Positions 1-8,920 of a stretch of 64,000 bases of DNA are shown piece after piece (the stretch's first letter is position 1; every line of letters starts with the position of its first letter). The DNA lies in contig NZ_JANUHB010000002.1 in the NCBI RefSeq assembly GCF_024756255.1, positions 992,001 to 1,056,000 of the forward strand, read 5' to 3'. This DNA is from Massilia agilis (GTDB taxonomy: Bacteria > Pseudomonadota > Gammaproteobacteria > Burkholderiales > Burkholderiaceae_D). The position numbers and the translations under genes are program-made. The notes below the pieces were generated by a model. The model made no database searches and was not told where the DNA came from. It saw nothing but the letters and a program-made list of their open reading frames with translations.

Positions 1-2104
1 CCGCGCCCTTCAAGTAGAACGCGCCGTGGTCCTCGGTCACGCCGGACTTGGGCGCGGGACCGGTCCACTTGCCGAAGGTGGCGCTGTTGTTCAGCGAGCG
101 CACGCACACCGACTGGTTGCCTGCCGCGATCTTCACCGACAGCGGGTTTTCCACCGTCATCACCACCGGCGCGTGCAGGTTGAACTCGTAGGTGTGGGCA
201 GCGGTCGCGGACAGCTTGTCGCGCACCAGGATCGCGTCGTTGGCGCCGCGCAGGTGCCAGACCTGTCGCTTGGCCATCGTCAGCGCGCCGGCATAGGCCG
301 GAGTGGCGTCGCCCTCGGCGTAGTCATAGGCCGCGTTGACCGCAAAGCCGGTGACCTTGCCGTTGTGCTGCAGCTCCTCGCGGTAGCCGGCCACGTTCTG
401 GCCCTGGCCGCCGTCGAAGGTGATGGCGTTGGTCGAGCGCGTGGTGCGGTACCAGTCGGTCCACAGCGGCGAGCCGTACCAGTCGTACCAGCCGGCCTTG
501 ACCAGCAGCGGCTGGCCGGCCACCGACAGCAGCAGGCCGTTCTGGTCGCCGTGGCTGTGGTTGAACGAGCCGTACGGGCTGGACTTGAAGTACAGCGAGA
601 CCCGCGAGGGACTGGTGATGTCGCTGTGCATGGAGGCCCAGCCGATGCTCGGGAAATAGGCCGAGTTGCCCGGCGCGATCTTGGTCGGGTTGGTCACCAG
701 CGGGTACGGCAGCTGCAGGTAGGACAGCGCGTCCTCGAAGCCCGGAAGCTGGCTCATGTACCAGGAGGCGCGCGGGTTGACCAGGCGCGAGGCGAACGCG
801 CGCCAGACGCGGTAGTCCGGCTCGGTGTCGTCGCCGTCGCCAAACGCGTGCACCTTGGAACCAGGCGGCACGAACTGCATCGCGTAGTCGAGGAAGCCGA
901 TCGCCCACGGCTTGGCGTACAGGTTCACGCCGGACACCTGCGACAGCGGGTCCCACAGCGAGATCGAGTAGCCGGCCGTGTATTCGGCATAGGCGGTGCC
1001 CTGGGCGTAGCCGCCTTCCGGGCCGCTCCACGGCTCGGGAATGTTGGCGTAGGCGCGGAACGAGAAGTCGAACCACTTCGGCGCGTCGGCGATGTCGCCC
1101 AGCGACAGGGTCGAGATCAGGGTCAGGAACACCATCGCGGTGTTGCCGTGCGAGTCGAACGGGTACTGGTCGAGACGGCCGCTGCCGCCGGACAGGTCGT
1201 CATAGATCTGGCCGGTGCGCACCTTGACGATGTTCAGCCACTTGGCCTTGCGGGTGGCGTCCAGGTCGCCGGCCAGCAGGTCCACCGACTTGATCAGCGA
1301 CAGCGCGATCTGGCGCGTGGCCTGGTCCTGGTTGGTGTAGCTGGTCGGGCCGTTCGGGTCCAGGTTGGCAAGCTGGTCGCCGCGCTTGAGCGCTTCGTTC
1401 AGGAAGATGGGGTCGCGCTTGACGCGCCACATCAGGCTGGCGGCCTCGAGCTGGCGGCTGGCTTCGTTGATGCGCTGGCGGATGTCGGTCAGCTGGGCGG
1501 CCATGGCAGCCGTCAGCGGGGTGCCGATCACCACCGGCCAGCGGGCGTCCGACAGGTCGGGCAGCGCGCCGATCTGCAGCTTGACTTCGTTGGTCAGGCG
1601 GCTGGCGAACGGGTCGAGGTCGGTGTGCTTCTGGGCGCTCCAGTCCGAGTACGGGCTGAACGAGGACGGCAGCATGCGCGGGTGCGCCTTGGCCGTGATG
1701 CGGGCACGCAGGGTGGCGTTGTCAGGCACTTCCCACACCACCGAGCGGCTGGTGATCGAGAACGCGCGCGGGGTGCTCCAGTCGGTGGTGTTGACCGGGC
1801 GCACGCGCCAGGTGTAGTTGCCCAGCGCCAGGGCCTTGGTCGGCAGGTACCAGTTGCGGGTAACGACGGCGCGGGTGGCGCTGCCGCCAACCGGGGTGAT
1901 TTCGATTTCGTACTGCGCGGGACCGGTGGGGTGACGCGCCCACGCGAAGCCGGGCGGGTTCTGCGGCTGCACCTGGTTGTTGGACGGGGCCGGCTGGACA
2001 ACCAGCGGATCGGTGGACTGGGCCCAGTCGGCGTGCGCGTTCATCGACAGCAGCAGCGACGCCAACGCCACACCAAGGGTCAGGCCTTTCCGGGGAAATT
2101 TCAT
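1..2104 (-). CDS. Heparinase II/III-like (DUF4962) secreted polysaccharide-degrading protein, 3' end cut by window edge
   Basis: Read from an ATG at 2104 (reverse CAT 2102-2104) the frame stays open to base 1, so about 700 residues are visible and the C-terminus is missing. Residues 1-25 form a Sec signal peptide (MKFPRKG start, hydrophobic core, AHA before DWAQ). A fibronectin-III-like segment follows (about 45-105, PPGFAWARHP), then an alpha/alpha-toroid-like region and the typical FNHSHGDQNG stretch of heparinase II/III-like enzymes, with a beta-rich end containing VRDKL. The family includes polysaccharide lyases acting in the periplasm or outside the cell. Being last in the exopolysaccharide operon, it may trim or release the polymer; this role is inferred. 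The earlier start frame near 2297 belongs to another frame. Substrate cannot be read from sequence. Confidence 0.8.
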   Translation of the reverse strand, partial: MKFPRKGLTLGVALASLLLSMNAHADWAQSTDPLVVQPAPSNNQVQPQNPPGFAWARHPTGPAQYEIEITPVGGSATRAVVTRNWYLPTKALALGNYTWRVRPVNTTDWSTPRAFSITSRSVVWEVPDNATLRARITAKAHPRMLPSSFSPYSDWSAQKHTDLDPFASRLTNEVKLQIGALPDLSDARWPVVIGTPLTAAMAAQLTDIRQRINEASRQLEAASLMWRVKRDPIFLNEALKRGDQLANLDPNGPTSYTNQDQATRQIALSLIKSVDLLAGDLDATRKAKWLNIVKVRTGQIYDDLSGGSGRLDQYPFDSHGNTAMVFLTLISTLSLGDIADAPKWFDFSFRAYANIPEPWSGPEGGYAQGTAYAEYTAGYSISLWDPLSQVSGVNLYAKPWAIGFLDYAMQFVPPGSKVHAFGDGDDTEPDYRVWRAFASRLVNPRASWYMSQLPGFEDALSYLQLPYPLVTNPTKIAPGNSAYFPSIGWASMHSDITSPSRVSLYFKSSPYGSFNHSHGDQNGLLLSVAGQPLLVKAGWYDWYGSPLWTDWYRTTRSTNAITFDGGQGQNVAGYREELQHNGKVTGFAVNAAYDYAEGDATPAYAGALTMAKRQVWHLRGANDAILVRDKLSATAAHTYEFNLHAPVVMTVENPLSVKIAAGNQSVCVRSLNNSATFGKWTGPAPKSGVTEDHGAFYLKGA

Positions 2105-2393
2105 GTGGATACTCCGAGAATCGTTTTGACTGGGCTGGCGGACAGCGTGCCGGCGGGCGGCACGAGTTTGCATTTGACCGCTGCGCGCCGAGGGCAGTGC
2201 AGCGGCCGTCACCAACGAAAATGATGGTACAGCAAACCCAGTTGATTGGCGGAAAATTCCCCTTAGAAATCAAAGATTTTTCACAGATATCGCACAAATC
2301 CCACGCAAAGAAAACAACATTGTTCGGGCAATATTTTCAGTTCGACAAAGCCTGTTTTTAAACCTGAAAGACAAGCTGATAATGAACGGATAT

Positions 2394-3152
2394 TTAACAC
2401 TTGGCGTCGCGTTGCAGCTCGCGCATGCGTTTCATGTAGCGCAGGCAGTAGATGCCGAAAGCCAGCGGCGCGTGGCGCAGGTAGCGGCGGCGCACCCGGA
2501 ACTCTTCCTGGCGCGCCTTGATCTTGTTGGCGGACGACACGCTGCCGGCATGGTCGCGGAACACCGTGAGCGCGCGGTCGATCGCCGCCGGGCGCGCCAC
2601 CCTGCCCAGCCGCAACCACAGGTCCACGTCCATCGCGTACTTGAGGTTCTCGTCGAACATGCCGACCCGGCGGAAGGCCTCGCGGCGCACGAACACGGCC
2701 GGGTGCGCCACCCAGGCGCGGCCGGCGGCGAACGAGCGGTAGCTGTACGGCGGCATCGGGTACGGCGGCACCAGCTCGCCGTCGCGCAGCACCTGCACCT
2801 TGCCGAACACCCAATCGACCTGCTCGCGCTCGAAGCGCTCGGCCACGGTGGCCAGCACGTCATCGCTGGCGTAGTAGTCGTCCGAGTGCAGGTGCGCGAC
2901 CACCTCGCCGCGCGCGGCCTCGATGCCCTGGTTCATGGCGCGGCTGATGCCGCCGCCGACGTCGCGCAGCACGCGCTTGTTGCCGGGATAGGCGGCGATC
3001 ATGTCGAGCGTGGCGTCGGTCGAGCCGCCGTCCACGAAGATATGTTCGACATCCTGGCAGGTCTGGCGCTGCACCGAAGCGAGGGTGTCGGCCAGCGTGG
3101 CGGCGCTGTTCCAGGTGCAGGTGACGATGGTGAATTTGGGCTTAGCCGGCAT
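2394..3152 (-). CDS. Family 2 glycosyltransferase
   Basis: A 252-residue GT-A enzyme that transfers a sugar from an activated nucleotide donor onto the growing lipid-linked repeat unit at the cytoplasmic membrane. The N-terminus KFTIVTCTWNSAATL and the following VDGGSTDATL are the family 2 nucleotide-binding motifs, and HSDDYYA (about residue 95) supplies the DxD metal site. A WVFGKV and MDVDLWLRL block is typical of the WcaA-like subgroup. The start is the ATG at 3152, which overlaps the end of the upstream glycosyltransferase by 11 bp, so the two are translationally coupled. A longer in-frame extension to 3599 is a shadow of that neighbour and is not used. Donor and acceptor sugars are unknown. 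Confidence 0.9.
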   Translation of the reverse strand: MPAKPKFTIVTCTWNSAATLADTLASVQRQTCQDVEHIFVDGGSTDATLDMIAAYPGNKRVLRDVGGGISRAMNQGIEAARGEVVAHLHSDDYYASDDVLATVAERFEREQVDWVFGKVQVLRDGELVPPYPMPPYSYRSFAAGRAWVAHPAVFVRREAFRRVGMFDENLKYAMDVDLWLRLGRVARPAAIDRALTVFRDHAGSVSSANKIKARQEEFRVRRRYLRHAPLAFGIYCLRYMKRMRELQRDAKC

Positions 3153-4353
3153 AGCACTCCAGTATTTTCGGGATGGTTTGGTACACGTCCATCGGGAATT
3201 GGTCGGGAAGCGGCGCCGTATGCGGCGCGCGCGCAAGCTGCCCGACCAGGTGCGCGACCAGTTCGGGCATGGTGGCGGCCAGCTGCAACTGGCCCGGGTA
3301 GCAGGCGCAGGCCGCCAGTTCGGGCGTGCCGCCACGCGCCAGCGCCAGGCACGGCTTGCCCAGCGCGAGCGCCTCGATGACGGTGGTGCCGCAGGGCTCC
3401 TCCCACACCGACGGCACCACGCACAGGTGGGCGCGGGCGGCGCGGCGAACCACCTCGTCGTACGGCCGCCAGCCAAGAAAGCGGATGGCCGGCCCGGCGT
3501 GGCGCTGTTCCAGGCCGGCCTTGAGCGGCCCGTCGCCGACGATGGCGACGCGACTGCCGGCCGGCAGGTGGCCGTCGAGCCAGGCCAGGAATTCGCCAAA
3601 GCCCTTGCCGGCGTCGATGCGCCCGGCCAGCAGCACTTCGCCGCGTCGCACCTGCCCTGCCGGCACGGCGCGCGCCTTCAAATAGGGATAGCTGACGAAG
3701 TTGTGGATCACGCAGGCGCGCGACAGGTCGGCGCCGGGCACCGCGCGCAGGAAGGCGCGGCGCAGGAAATGGGACACGAAAATGGTCTTGTGGCGCGCAA
3801 AGGCCTCGGCCGTCTCCATGCGGTAACGCCGCACAGCGCGGCCGGACAAGGCACGCCGCAGCGGGCCGGGGCCGGGATGGATGCAGCCGGCGCACTCGCG
3901 CGCATCGAGCGCCGCGCACGGCTGGCCGTCCTTGAAGCGCAACGCGATCAGGCATTCGCTGCCCTGGTCGTGGCGGGTCTGCACGAAGTTCAAGGTGCCG
4001 GGCAGGTAGCGCCCGGTCATGGGCAGGTGGCCGTGGTAATGCACCACGTCGTAGCCCCCTGCCACGCGCTCGATGGCGCGCGCGATGCGGTGCGCGAACC
4101 ACGGCCGCTTGAGCGGGTTGAAAAACCCGAGCTGCGCTTCTTTCCAGCCGGGACGGCGGAACGCAAAGCCGGGCAGCACGCGGCCGCGAAAGCCGATTTG
4201 CGCGGCGCTGCCCGGGCCGTGGCGGTCACTCCGGCCCATGATGTCCACCGTGTGTCCCAGTTCGAGCAGTGCATTGGCCAGGGTCACGACGTGCTGGCCC
4301 AGTCCGCCGATCCGCTCCCCCGGCAAGTCCTCGCTGACCATCAGGATGTTCAC
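3142..4353 (-). CDS. Family 4 (GT-B) glycosyltransferase
   Basis: A 403-residue retaining glycosyltransferase. The N-terminal domain opens with MNILMVSEDLPGERIGGLGQ, the usual glycine-rich acceptor-side loop. The C-terminal half carries VAIVGDGPLK, then PSVWEEPCGTTVIEALALGKP, the E-x7-E region that holds the nucleotide sugar. The start is a GTG at 4353, with a GAGAGG Shine-Dalgarno five bases upstream; an in-frame ATG lies four codons later at 4341. Its first 128 bp overlap the end of the flippase frame. It sits in the exopolysaccharide operon and presumably adds one sugar of the repeat unit. A short cysteine-containing stretch (ECAGCIHPG, about 150) resembles that of other WcaL/RfaG-type enzymes. 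Specificity cannot be predicted. Confidence 0.9.
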   Translation of the reverse strand: MNILMVSEDLPGERIGGLGQHVVTLANALLELGHTVDIMGRSDRHGPGSAAQIGFRGRVLPGFAFRRPGWKEAQLGFFNPLKRPWFAHRIARAIERVAGGYDVVHYHGHLPMTGRYLPGTLNFVQTRHDQGSECLIALRFKDGQPCAALDARECAGCIHPGPGPLRRALSGRAVRRYRMETAEAFARHKTIFVSHFLRRAFLRAVPGADLSRACVIHNFVSYPYLKARAVPAGQVRRGEVLLAGRIDAGKGFGEFLAWLDGHLPAGSRVAIVGDGPLKAGLEQRHAGPAIRFLGWRPYDEVVRRAARAHLCVVPSVWEEPCGTTVIEALALGKPCLALARGGTPELAACACYPGQLQLAATMPELVAHLVGQLARAPHTAPLPDQFPMDVYQTIPKILECYAG

Positions 4354-5863
4354 GCTGGCCTCTCGACAGCAAGCTTCTCAGCTTGGACAGGGCCAGCGCC
4401 TTGTCGTTCCGGTCGAGGACAAACAGCGCGCCGCCGGCGGCCAGCAGCACGCCGGTGAGCAGCACGAGCAACACCAGGTCAAGCACGCCCGGCCGCGCCA
4501 GCGGGCGCAGCAGCAAGGCGGCCAGCGCCACCAGGCCCACGCCGAACAGGCTGGGCAGGTAGGCGTGCCTGAGCAGGTCGGACAGGCGGCTGGGCACGGT
4601 GCGCCCGTGCACCACCACCAGGAGGCCGGCACTGAGCACGGCGGAGGTGACCAGGTGGCCCCAGGCCGCGCCGTCGATGCCAAAGCGCGTCACGCCCAGC
4701 CAGACCAGCAGCGTGCCCAGCACCGCACGCGCCAGCGCAAACATGCCGGAGATGCGCGGGTGGCCCATGCCGTCGTTGACCAGGGTGGGCAGGTTGGTGA
4801 GCGAATCGATGAACTGCGACAGCGCGATCAGTTGCAGCACCAGCGCGCCATTGCGGGCAAAGTCGGCGTTCATCCAGTACAACAGGATCGGCTGGGCGAA
4901 CACCGCCACCAGCACCAGCACCGAGGCGTTGATGAACACGATGTAGCGGTTGGCCTTGAGGTAGATGCGGTTCAGGCGCTCGTGCTCGCCGCGCGCGGCC
5001 AGGCTGCTGGCGGCCGGGAAGAACACGCCGGCCAGCCGGTAAGTCAGGCTCAGGATGCGGTTGGCCAGCGTGGCGGCCACCGTGTACCAGGCCAGCGGCG
5101 CCACGCCGGCGAGCGCGCCGACGATCATCTTGTCGGCGTGGGCATAGGTGAGCGTGGCAAAGCGCGAGAAGAAGGAGTAGGCGGAAAAGCCGAGCAGCTC
5201 GCGCTTCAGGCGCGCGGTGGGCATGCGCCACGTCAGGTCCGGCACCAGGTTGCCGATCGCCTGCCACAGCATCAGGCAATTGAGCGCGCTGGCGGCCACG
5301 CGCACCAGGATCACTTCCACCAGGCCATAGCCGAACATCAGCACCACCACGGTGGAGAGCGGCACCAGGATCCCGAACAGCACCTCGAAGCGGCTCGAGA
5401 TGTCAAAGCGCATCAGCGCCTGCGGCACGCTGCCCAGGTAGTTGTCGAGCTGGGTGATGAAAAAACCGAGCGCGGCCACCTTGAGCGTGGTCACGGCTTC
5501 CTCGTGCAGCGCGGGCGGCACCGCGTACAGCCGGGTGACGAAGGCTTCGGCGCCGAAATACAGCGCCAGCGCGCCGGCCAGGCCCAGCGCCGCGTACACC
5601 AGCACGCCGAAGGTGATGGTCTCGCTGATGCGCTCGCGCTCGGCGCTGGCGTTGTACTGCGCGATGTACTTGACCGAGCCGGCCGTCACGTTGATGTCGA
5701 GCACCGCGAAATAGCCGACGATGGCGGTGACCAGCGAGTACAGGCCGTAGCCGGCATCGCCCAGTCCCTTGACCACCAGCGGCACCGTGAGCAGCGCCAC
5801 CGCCGCGGGAATCACGGCGCCGGCCAGGTTGGACAGCGCGTTCTTCGCCAGGTCCAGCTTCAT
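4226..5863 (-). CDS. Wzx-type oligosaccharide flippase (MATE/PST family)
   Basis: A 545-residue polytopic membrane protein that would flip undecaprenyl-diphosphate-linked repeat units to the periplasm. The start MKLDLAKNALSNLAG and the next segments (VPLVVKGLGDAGYGLYSLVT) are the characteristic entry of polysaccharide flippases, and roughly 12-14 hydrophobic helices follow up to about residue 500. It begins with an ATGA overlap (5860-5863) with the polymerase gene. The last 43 or so residues (after LRSLLSRG) are charged, low in hydrophobicity and read out of frame over the start of the next glycosyltransferase. They are probably not part of the conserved fold, so either this is a real 128-bp overlap or the natural stop has been lost. 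Function is inferred from family and operon position. Confidence 0.85.
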   Translation of the reverse strand: MKLDLAKNALSNLAGAVIPAAVALLTVPLVVKGLGDAGYGLYSLVTAIVGYFAVLDINVTAGSVKYIAQYNASAERERISETITFGVLVYAALGLAGALALYFGAEAFVTRLYAVPPALHEEAVTTLKVAALGFFITQLDNYLGSVPQALMRFDISSRFEVLFGILVPLSTVVVLMFGYGLVEVILVRVAASALNCLMLWQAIGNLVPDLTWRMPTARLKRELLGFSAYSFFSRFATLTYAHADKMIVGALAGVAPLAWYTVAATLANRILSLTYRLAGVFFPAASSLAARGEHERLNRIYLKANRYIVFINASVLVLVAVFAQPILLYWMNADFARNGALVLQLIALSQFIDSLTNLPTLVNDGMGHPRISGMFALARAVLGTLLVWLGVTRFGIDGAAWGHLVTSAVLSAGLLVVVHGRTVPSRLSDLLRHAYLPSLFGVGLVALAALLLRPLARPGVLDLVLLVLLTGVLLAAGGALFVLDRNDKALALSKLRSLLSRGQREHPDGQRGLAGGADRRTGPARRDPGQCTARTGTHGGHHGPE

Positions 5864-7320
5864 GCGGGCACCAGCCTGAGGCGCCGCCCGCTCGGTGCCG
5901 GCACGGGCGCGGCCGGCTGGAACACGCCCGCCGCCAGGTAAGGCAGCGCCAGGCAGATCGCAATCATCTGGGTGCCGCGCACCTGCGGGATCGGGGTGCC
6001 GATCAGCATTTCGGGAATCAGGAAGGCGATCCCGGCGACGCCGGCAGTGGCCAGCGGCAGGTGCTCGGGCGGCAGGCTCTTCAATGCGCGGCGCGCGAAC
6101 ACGATGAAGGCCGTGACCAGCCCGGCCAGCAGCACCAGCCCGGGCAGCCCGGTCTTGAGGGCGATGTGCAGCACCCCGCTGTGGACAAACGTACCGCCGT
6201 CGGCATTGTTCTGCCAGCCGATGCGCTCGTACCCAGTGTAGCGCCCCCAGGCGCCGATGCCGGTGAACGGCTTGGACACGAAGTCGGCCAGCGCCAGCTT
6301 GAGCTCGAGCACGCGCTCGCTCTCGGCGCCGGTGCGGCCCGATTGCATGTCGTACAGCAGGCGCGAGACCACGCCGTGCGCGCCCTTGGTCTGGCCGAGC
6401 CGCTTGGAAGCGGCGTACAGCAAGCCGGCGCCGAGCAGCGGGCCGACGAACACGGCCACCTTGAGCCGCCGCTCGCGCGGAAAACGCATCATCACCACCG
6501 CCGCCGCCAGCGCAAAACCGAGCCAGCCGGAGCGGCGCATCGCCAGCATTACGCACAGCGCGGTGGCGCACACGGTGGCCCACTGGACGGCAAACCAGAA
6601 CTGCGACTGGCGCAGGCGCCCGGCCTGGCCCAGGCGCACCGCCGCCACCGCGAACGCCAGCGTGCAGACCAGGCTGTCGTTGATGTCGAAGAAGGTGAGC
6701 TTGATCGGCACCTCGTTCATGTTGGCGTACACGTTGTTGGGGTCGCCACCGAACGCGGCCCAGCGCACCAGCCCGAACAGCGCGCGCGCCAGCCCGACCA
6801 GCACGATGAAGTCGCCCAGCTCGCGCGTCTGCTCCGGGGTGCGGAACGACAGCAGCAGCAGCGCCACGAGCGGTCCCATCCACACGACGTTGGAAAAGCC
6901 GGCCACCGACAGCGCGTCCACCACCTTCACGCCCGAGAACACGGCGGCGGTGGCGTGCGCCACCAGCAGCAAGAACCAGCCCCAGAACCAGGGCTTGAGG
7001 TTGCACGGCGGCTCGCGCCAGCCCTGGTAGCCTGCCGACACGCGCGCGCAGCACCAGGCGCCCAGCACGTAGTAGAACACCAGCGGGAACACCAGCACAC
7101 CGGAACCGCGCACGTACACGCTGGACATGACCGGGCTGGTGATGATGCTGCCGTAGCTGGTGGAATTCATGGTAAAGAACACCAGCAGGTAGGGGTAGGC
7201 CAGGAAGCGCGGCTGCACCACGCCTACTCCGATGCCCACCACCATCAGGAGCGCGATCAGCACGACGATGATGAACGGCAGCGAGGTGTAGATCGCGATC
7301 AGGAGCGTGTCCAGGTTCAT
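5860..7320 (-). CDS. O-antigen ligase/Wzy-like polysaccharide polymerase
   Basis: A 486-residue membrane protein with about 11 hydrophobic segments beginning MNLDTLLIAIYTSLPFIIVV. The long periplasmic loop contains RTGAESERVLELKLAL and the FTGIGAWGRYTGYER stretch followed by HSGVLHIALKTGLPG, the layout of the Wzy_C/O-antigen ligase superfamily. Such proteins either polymerise lipid-linked repeat units or ligate glycan to an acceptor; with Wzx, EpsF and EpsE alongside, polymerase is the better guess. The ATG at 7320 lies two bases after the epsI stop. The longer frame reaching 7683 reads antisense to nothing conserved and runs in a different frame over epsI, so it is rejected. Confidence 0.83.
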   Translation of the reverse strand: MNLDTLLIAIYTSLPFIIVVLIALLMVVGIGVGVVQPRFLAYPYLLVFFTMNSTSYGSIITSPVMSSVYVRGSGVLVFPLVFYYVLGAWCCARVSAGYQGWREPPCNLKPWFWGWFLLLVAHATAAVFSGVKVVDALSVAGFSNVVWMGPLVALLLLSFRTPEQTRELGDFIVLVGLARALFGLVRWAAFGGDPNNVYANMNEVPIKLTFFDINDSLVCTLAFAVAAVRLGQAGRLRQSQFWFAVQWATVCATALCVMLAMRRSGWLGFALAAAVVMMRFPRERRLKVAVFVGPLLGAGLLYAASKRLGQTKGAHGVVSRLLYDMQSGRTGAESERVLELKLALADFVSKPFTGIGAWGRYTGYERIGWQNNADGGTFVHSGVLHIALKTGLPGLVLLAGLVTAFIVFARRALKSLPPEHLPLATAGVAGIAFLIPEMLIGTPIPQVRGTQMIAICLALPYLAAGVFQPAAPVPAPSGRRLRLVPA

Positions 7321-7322
7321 GT

Positions 7323-8015
7323 TCAGCCCTGTTTGCCGCTCGCGCCCAGCAGGCGCGCCCGGTCGCGCGCGGCCATGGCGTCGAGCATGTCGTTGACGAA
7401 GCGGTCCTGCACCTTGTAAGCCTCGGTGTCGCCGGGCTGGATGGTGGACACGCGCACCAGCATGCCGTCCGGGATCTTGCCGGACAGGCCGTAGGCGAGC
7501 CGCTGCAGCTTTTGCTCGATGCCCGACAGGACCGCCTTGTCGCCGATCGTGACCCAGTAGGTGATCGGCTCGTTGCGCTGGTCCTGGCGCGCCACCAGGC
7601 GCTTGACCGGCAGCGGGCCGAAGCGGGTGGGCAGCGTGCCGCTTTGCTCCTTGACCATCTGGAAGCCCTGGGCCACATAGCACACCTCGGGCAGGTGCAG
7701 CTGCAGCGCCTTGCTCTGGTCGCCGCCGTAGGCTATCGACAGCATCACGCGCTGGCCCTCGGCGTTCACGTAGGTGCGCGCCAGGGTCTGGTCGTAGATT
7801 TTCTCGAGCACGGTCTGCTGCTCGGGGTTCGGTTTGAGCGGCACCATGCTGTCGTCCACGCTCCAGCCGCCAAAGCGCTTGGGCACCATCGCCTCCAGGC
7901 TGAATTGCTCGGCGGCGCTGGCCACGTGGACGGTCGGCGTGAGCGCCCCGGTCAGGGCCGAGGTCAGCGCCATGGCGGCGCCGAGCACGCAGCTGGCAAC
8001 GAAGCGGCGGTTCAT
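7323..8015 (-). CDS. epsI: EpsI family exosortase-associated protein
   Basis: A 230-residue secreted protein of the EpsI (methanolan biosynthesis) family, which accompanies exosortases. The signal segment spans about residues 1-35 (MNRRFVASCV start, ending ASAAEQ). The mature part shows the family landmarks FGGWSVDD, LSIAYGGDQSKALQLHLPEVCY and GFQ. The ATG at 8015 overlaps the xrtB stop as ATGA, and its own stop is two bases before the polymerase start, so it belongs to one tightly coupled unit. In many exosortase loci EpsI-like sequence is fused to the exosortase or follows it. Its biochemical activity is not established; it is probably periplasmic or membrane-anchored and is needed for polymer or sorting steps by association. 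Confidence 0.9.
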   Translation of the reverse strand: MNRRFVASCVLGAAMALTSALTGALTPTVHVASAAEQFSLEAMVPKRFGGWSVDDSMVPLKPNPEQQTVLEKIYDQTLARTYVNAEGQRVMLSIAYGGDQSKALQLHLPEVCYVAQGFQMVKEQSGTLPTRFGPLPVKRLVARQDQRNEPITYWVTIGDKAVLSGIEQKLQRLAYGLSGKIPDGMLVRVSTIQPGDTEAYKVQDRFVNDMLDAMAARDRARLLGASGKQG

Positions 8016-8920
8016 GCCGGCACCTTGTCGCGCGCGAGCGCAGCGTCGCGCCGCCGCAGGTACCACTGCAGGCTTGAGTCGACCGACAGGATCAGCGTGA
8101 GCGCGGTCAGGAACAGCACCATGCCGGCAAAGCCGTGCAGGAAGCCCTGCCCTGCGGCATCGCCGAAATAGTAGGTGATCAGCGTGAGCGCGATGACGCG
8201 GATCACGTTGGCCGAAAACGAGATCGGGATGATGAACAGCGCCAGGCCGATGTTGCGGAAGGCCGAGGGGTGGCGCATGAAGTTCAGGTAGAACAGCCCG
8301 AGCGCCTCCAGCGTGAGCAGGGTTTGCAGGCCGGCGCAGGCGTCGGCCACCAGCAGCTGGTACTGGCCGATCTGCAGGATCACCCCGGTGCGGCTGATCG
8401 GGTAGCCGGCCGCGAACAGCAGGTGCTCGGTGGCCCACGACACCGCCATCTTCATCGGCAGCGTGACGGCGGCCACGAATTCGCTGGGCAGCGGCACCAT
8501 GAAGATCATGAAGAAGAACGGGAACCACAGCACGGCCAGCGCGCGCGCGCCGCGCTTGATCAGCAGCACCGCGGCCATCACGGCGATGATCGAGCCGATC
8601 TCGAGCATCAAAATGTGCTGCGAGCGCCCCAGGAGGTGCGCCAGCAAGCCGATGGCCAGCACCGGCCAGCCGGCCCAGCTCGCGCGCGGCGGGGTGGTGG
8701 CAGCGAGCACCTCTGGCCACTTGCGCCAGATGAGCCACAGCGCCAGGCCAAAGATGATCGGGCCGTGGCCCTGCTCCTCGCCGATCCAGGCGCCGGTGAA
8801 CAGGTCGTAGAAAGTGGGCACGAACAGGATCGCCAGCCCGGCGAACACCGGCCACCACTCGGGCAGCACGGCGCGCGCGGCGCTCGCCTGCGGCATGCGG
8901 GGGCGCACCTGAACGTTCAT
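8012..8920 (-). CDS. xrtB: Exosortase B
   Basis: A 302-residue polytopic membrane cysteine transpeptidase-like protein (EpsH/XrtB). About eight transmembrane helices are visible. The catalytic trio seen in exosortases is intact: Cys195 in VADACAGLQTL, Arg241 in SANVIRVIAL and His262 in GFLHGFAG. Exosortases cleave PEP-CTERM sorting tails from exported proteins at the inner membrane, and the B type is found inside eps clusters as here. It begins at an ATG at 8920 immediately after the epsG stop and ends in an ATGA overlap with epsI. No complete PEP-CTERM substrate is encoded in this window. Confidence 0.93.
   Translation of the reverse strand: MNVQVRPRMPQASAARAVLPEWWPVFAGLAILFVPTFYDLFTGAWIGEEQGHGPIIFGLALWLIWRKWPEVLAATTPPRASWAGWPVLAIGLLAHLLGRSQHILMLEIGSIIAVMAAVLLIKRGARALAVLWFPFFFMIFMVPLPSEFVAAVTLPMKMAVSWATEHLLFAAGYPISRTGVILQIGQYQLLVADACAGLQTLLTLEALGLFYLNFMRHPSAFRNIGLALFIIPISFSANVIRVIALTLITYYFGDAAGQGFLHGFAGMVLFLTALTLILSVDSSLQWYLRRRDAALARDKVPA

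Noticed and set aside
26-2224. Long plus-strand open frame opposite the heparinase-like gene
   Set aside because: Composition is Arg/Val/Gly/His-rich with no motif; the minus-strand frame has a signal peptide and family motifs.
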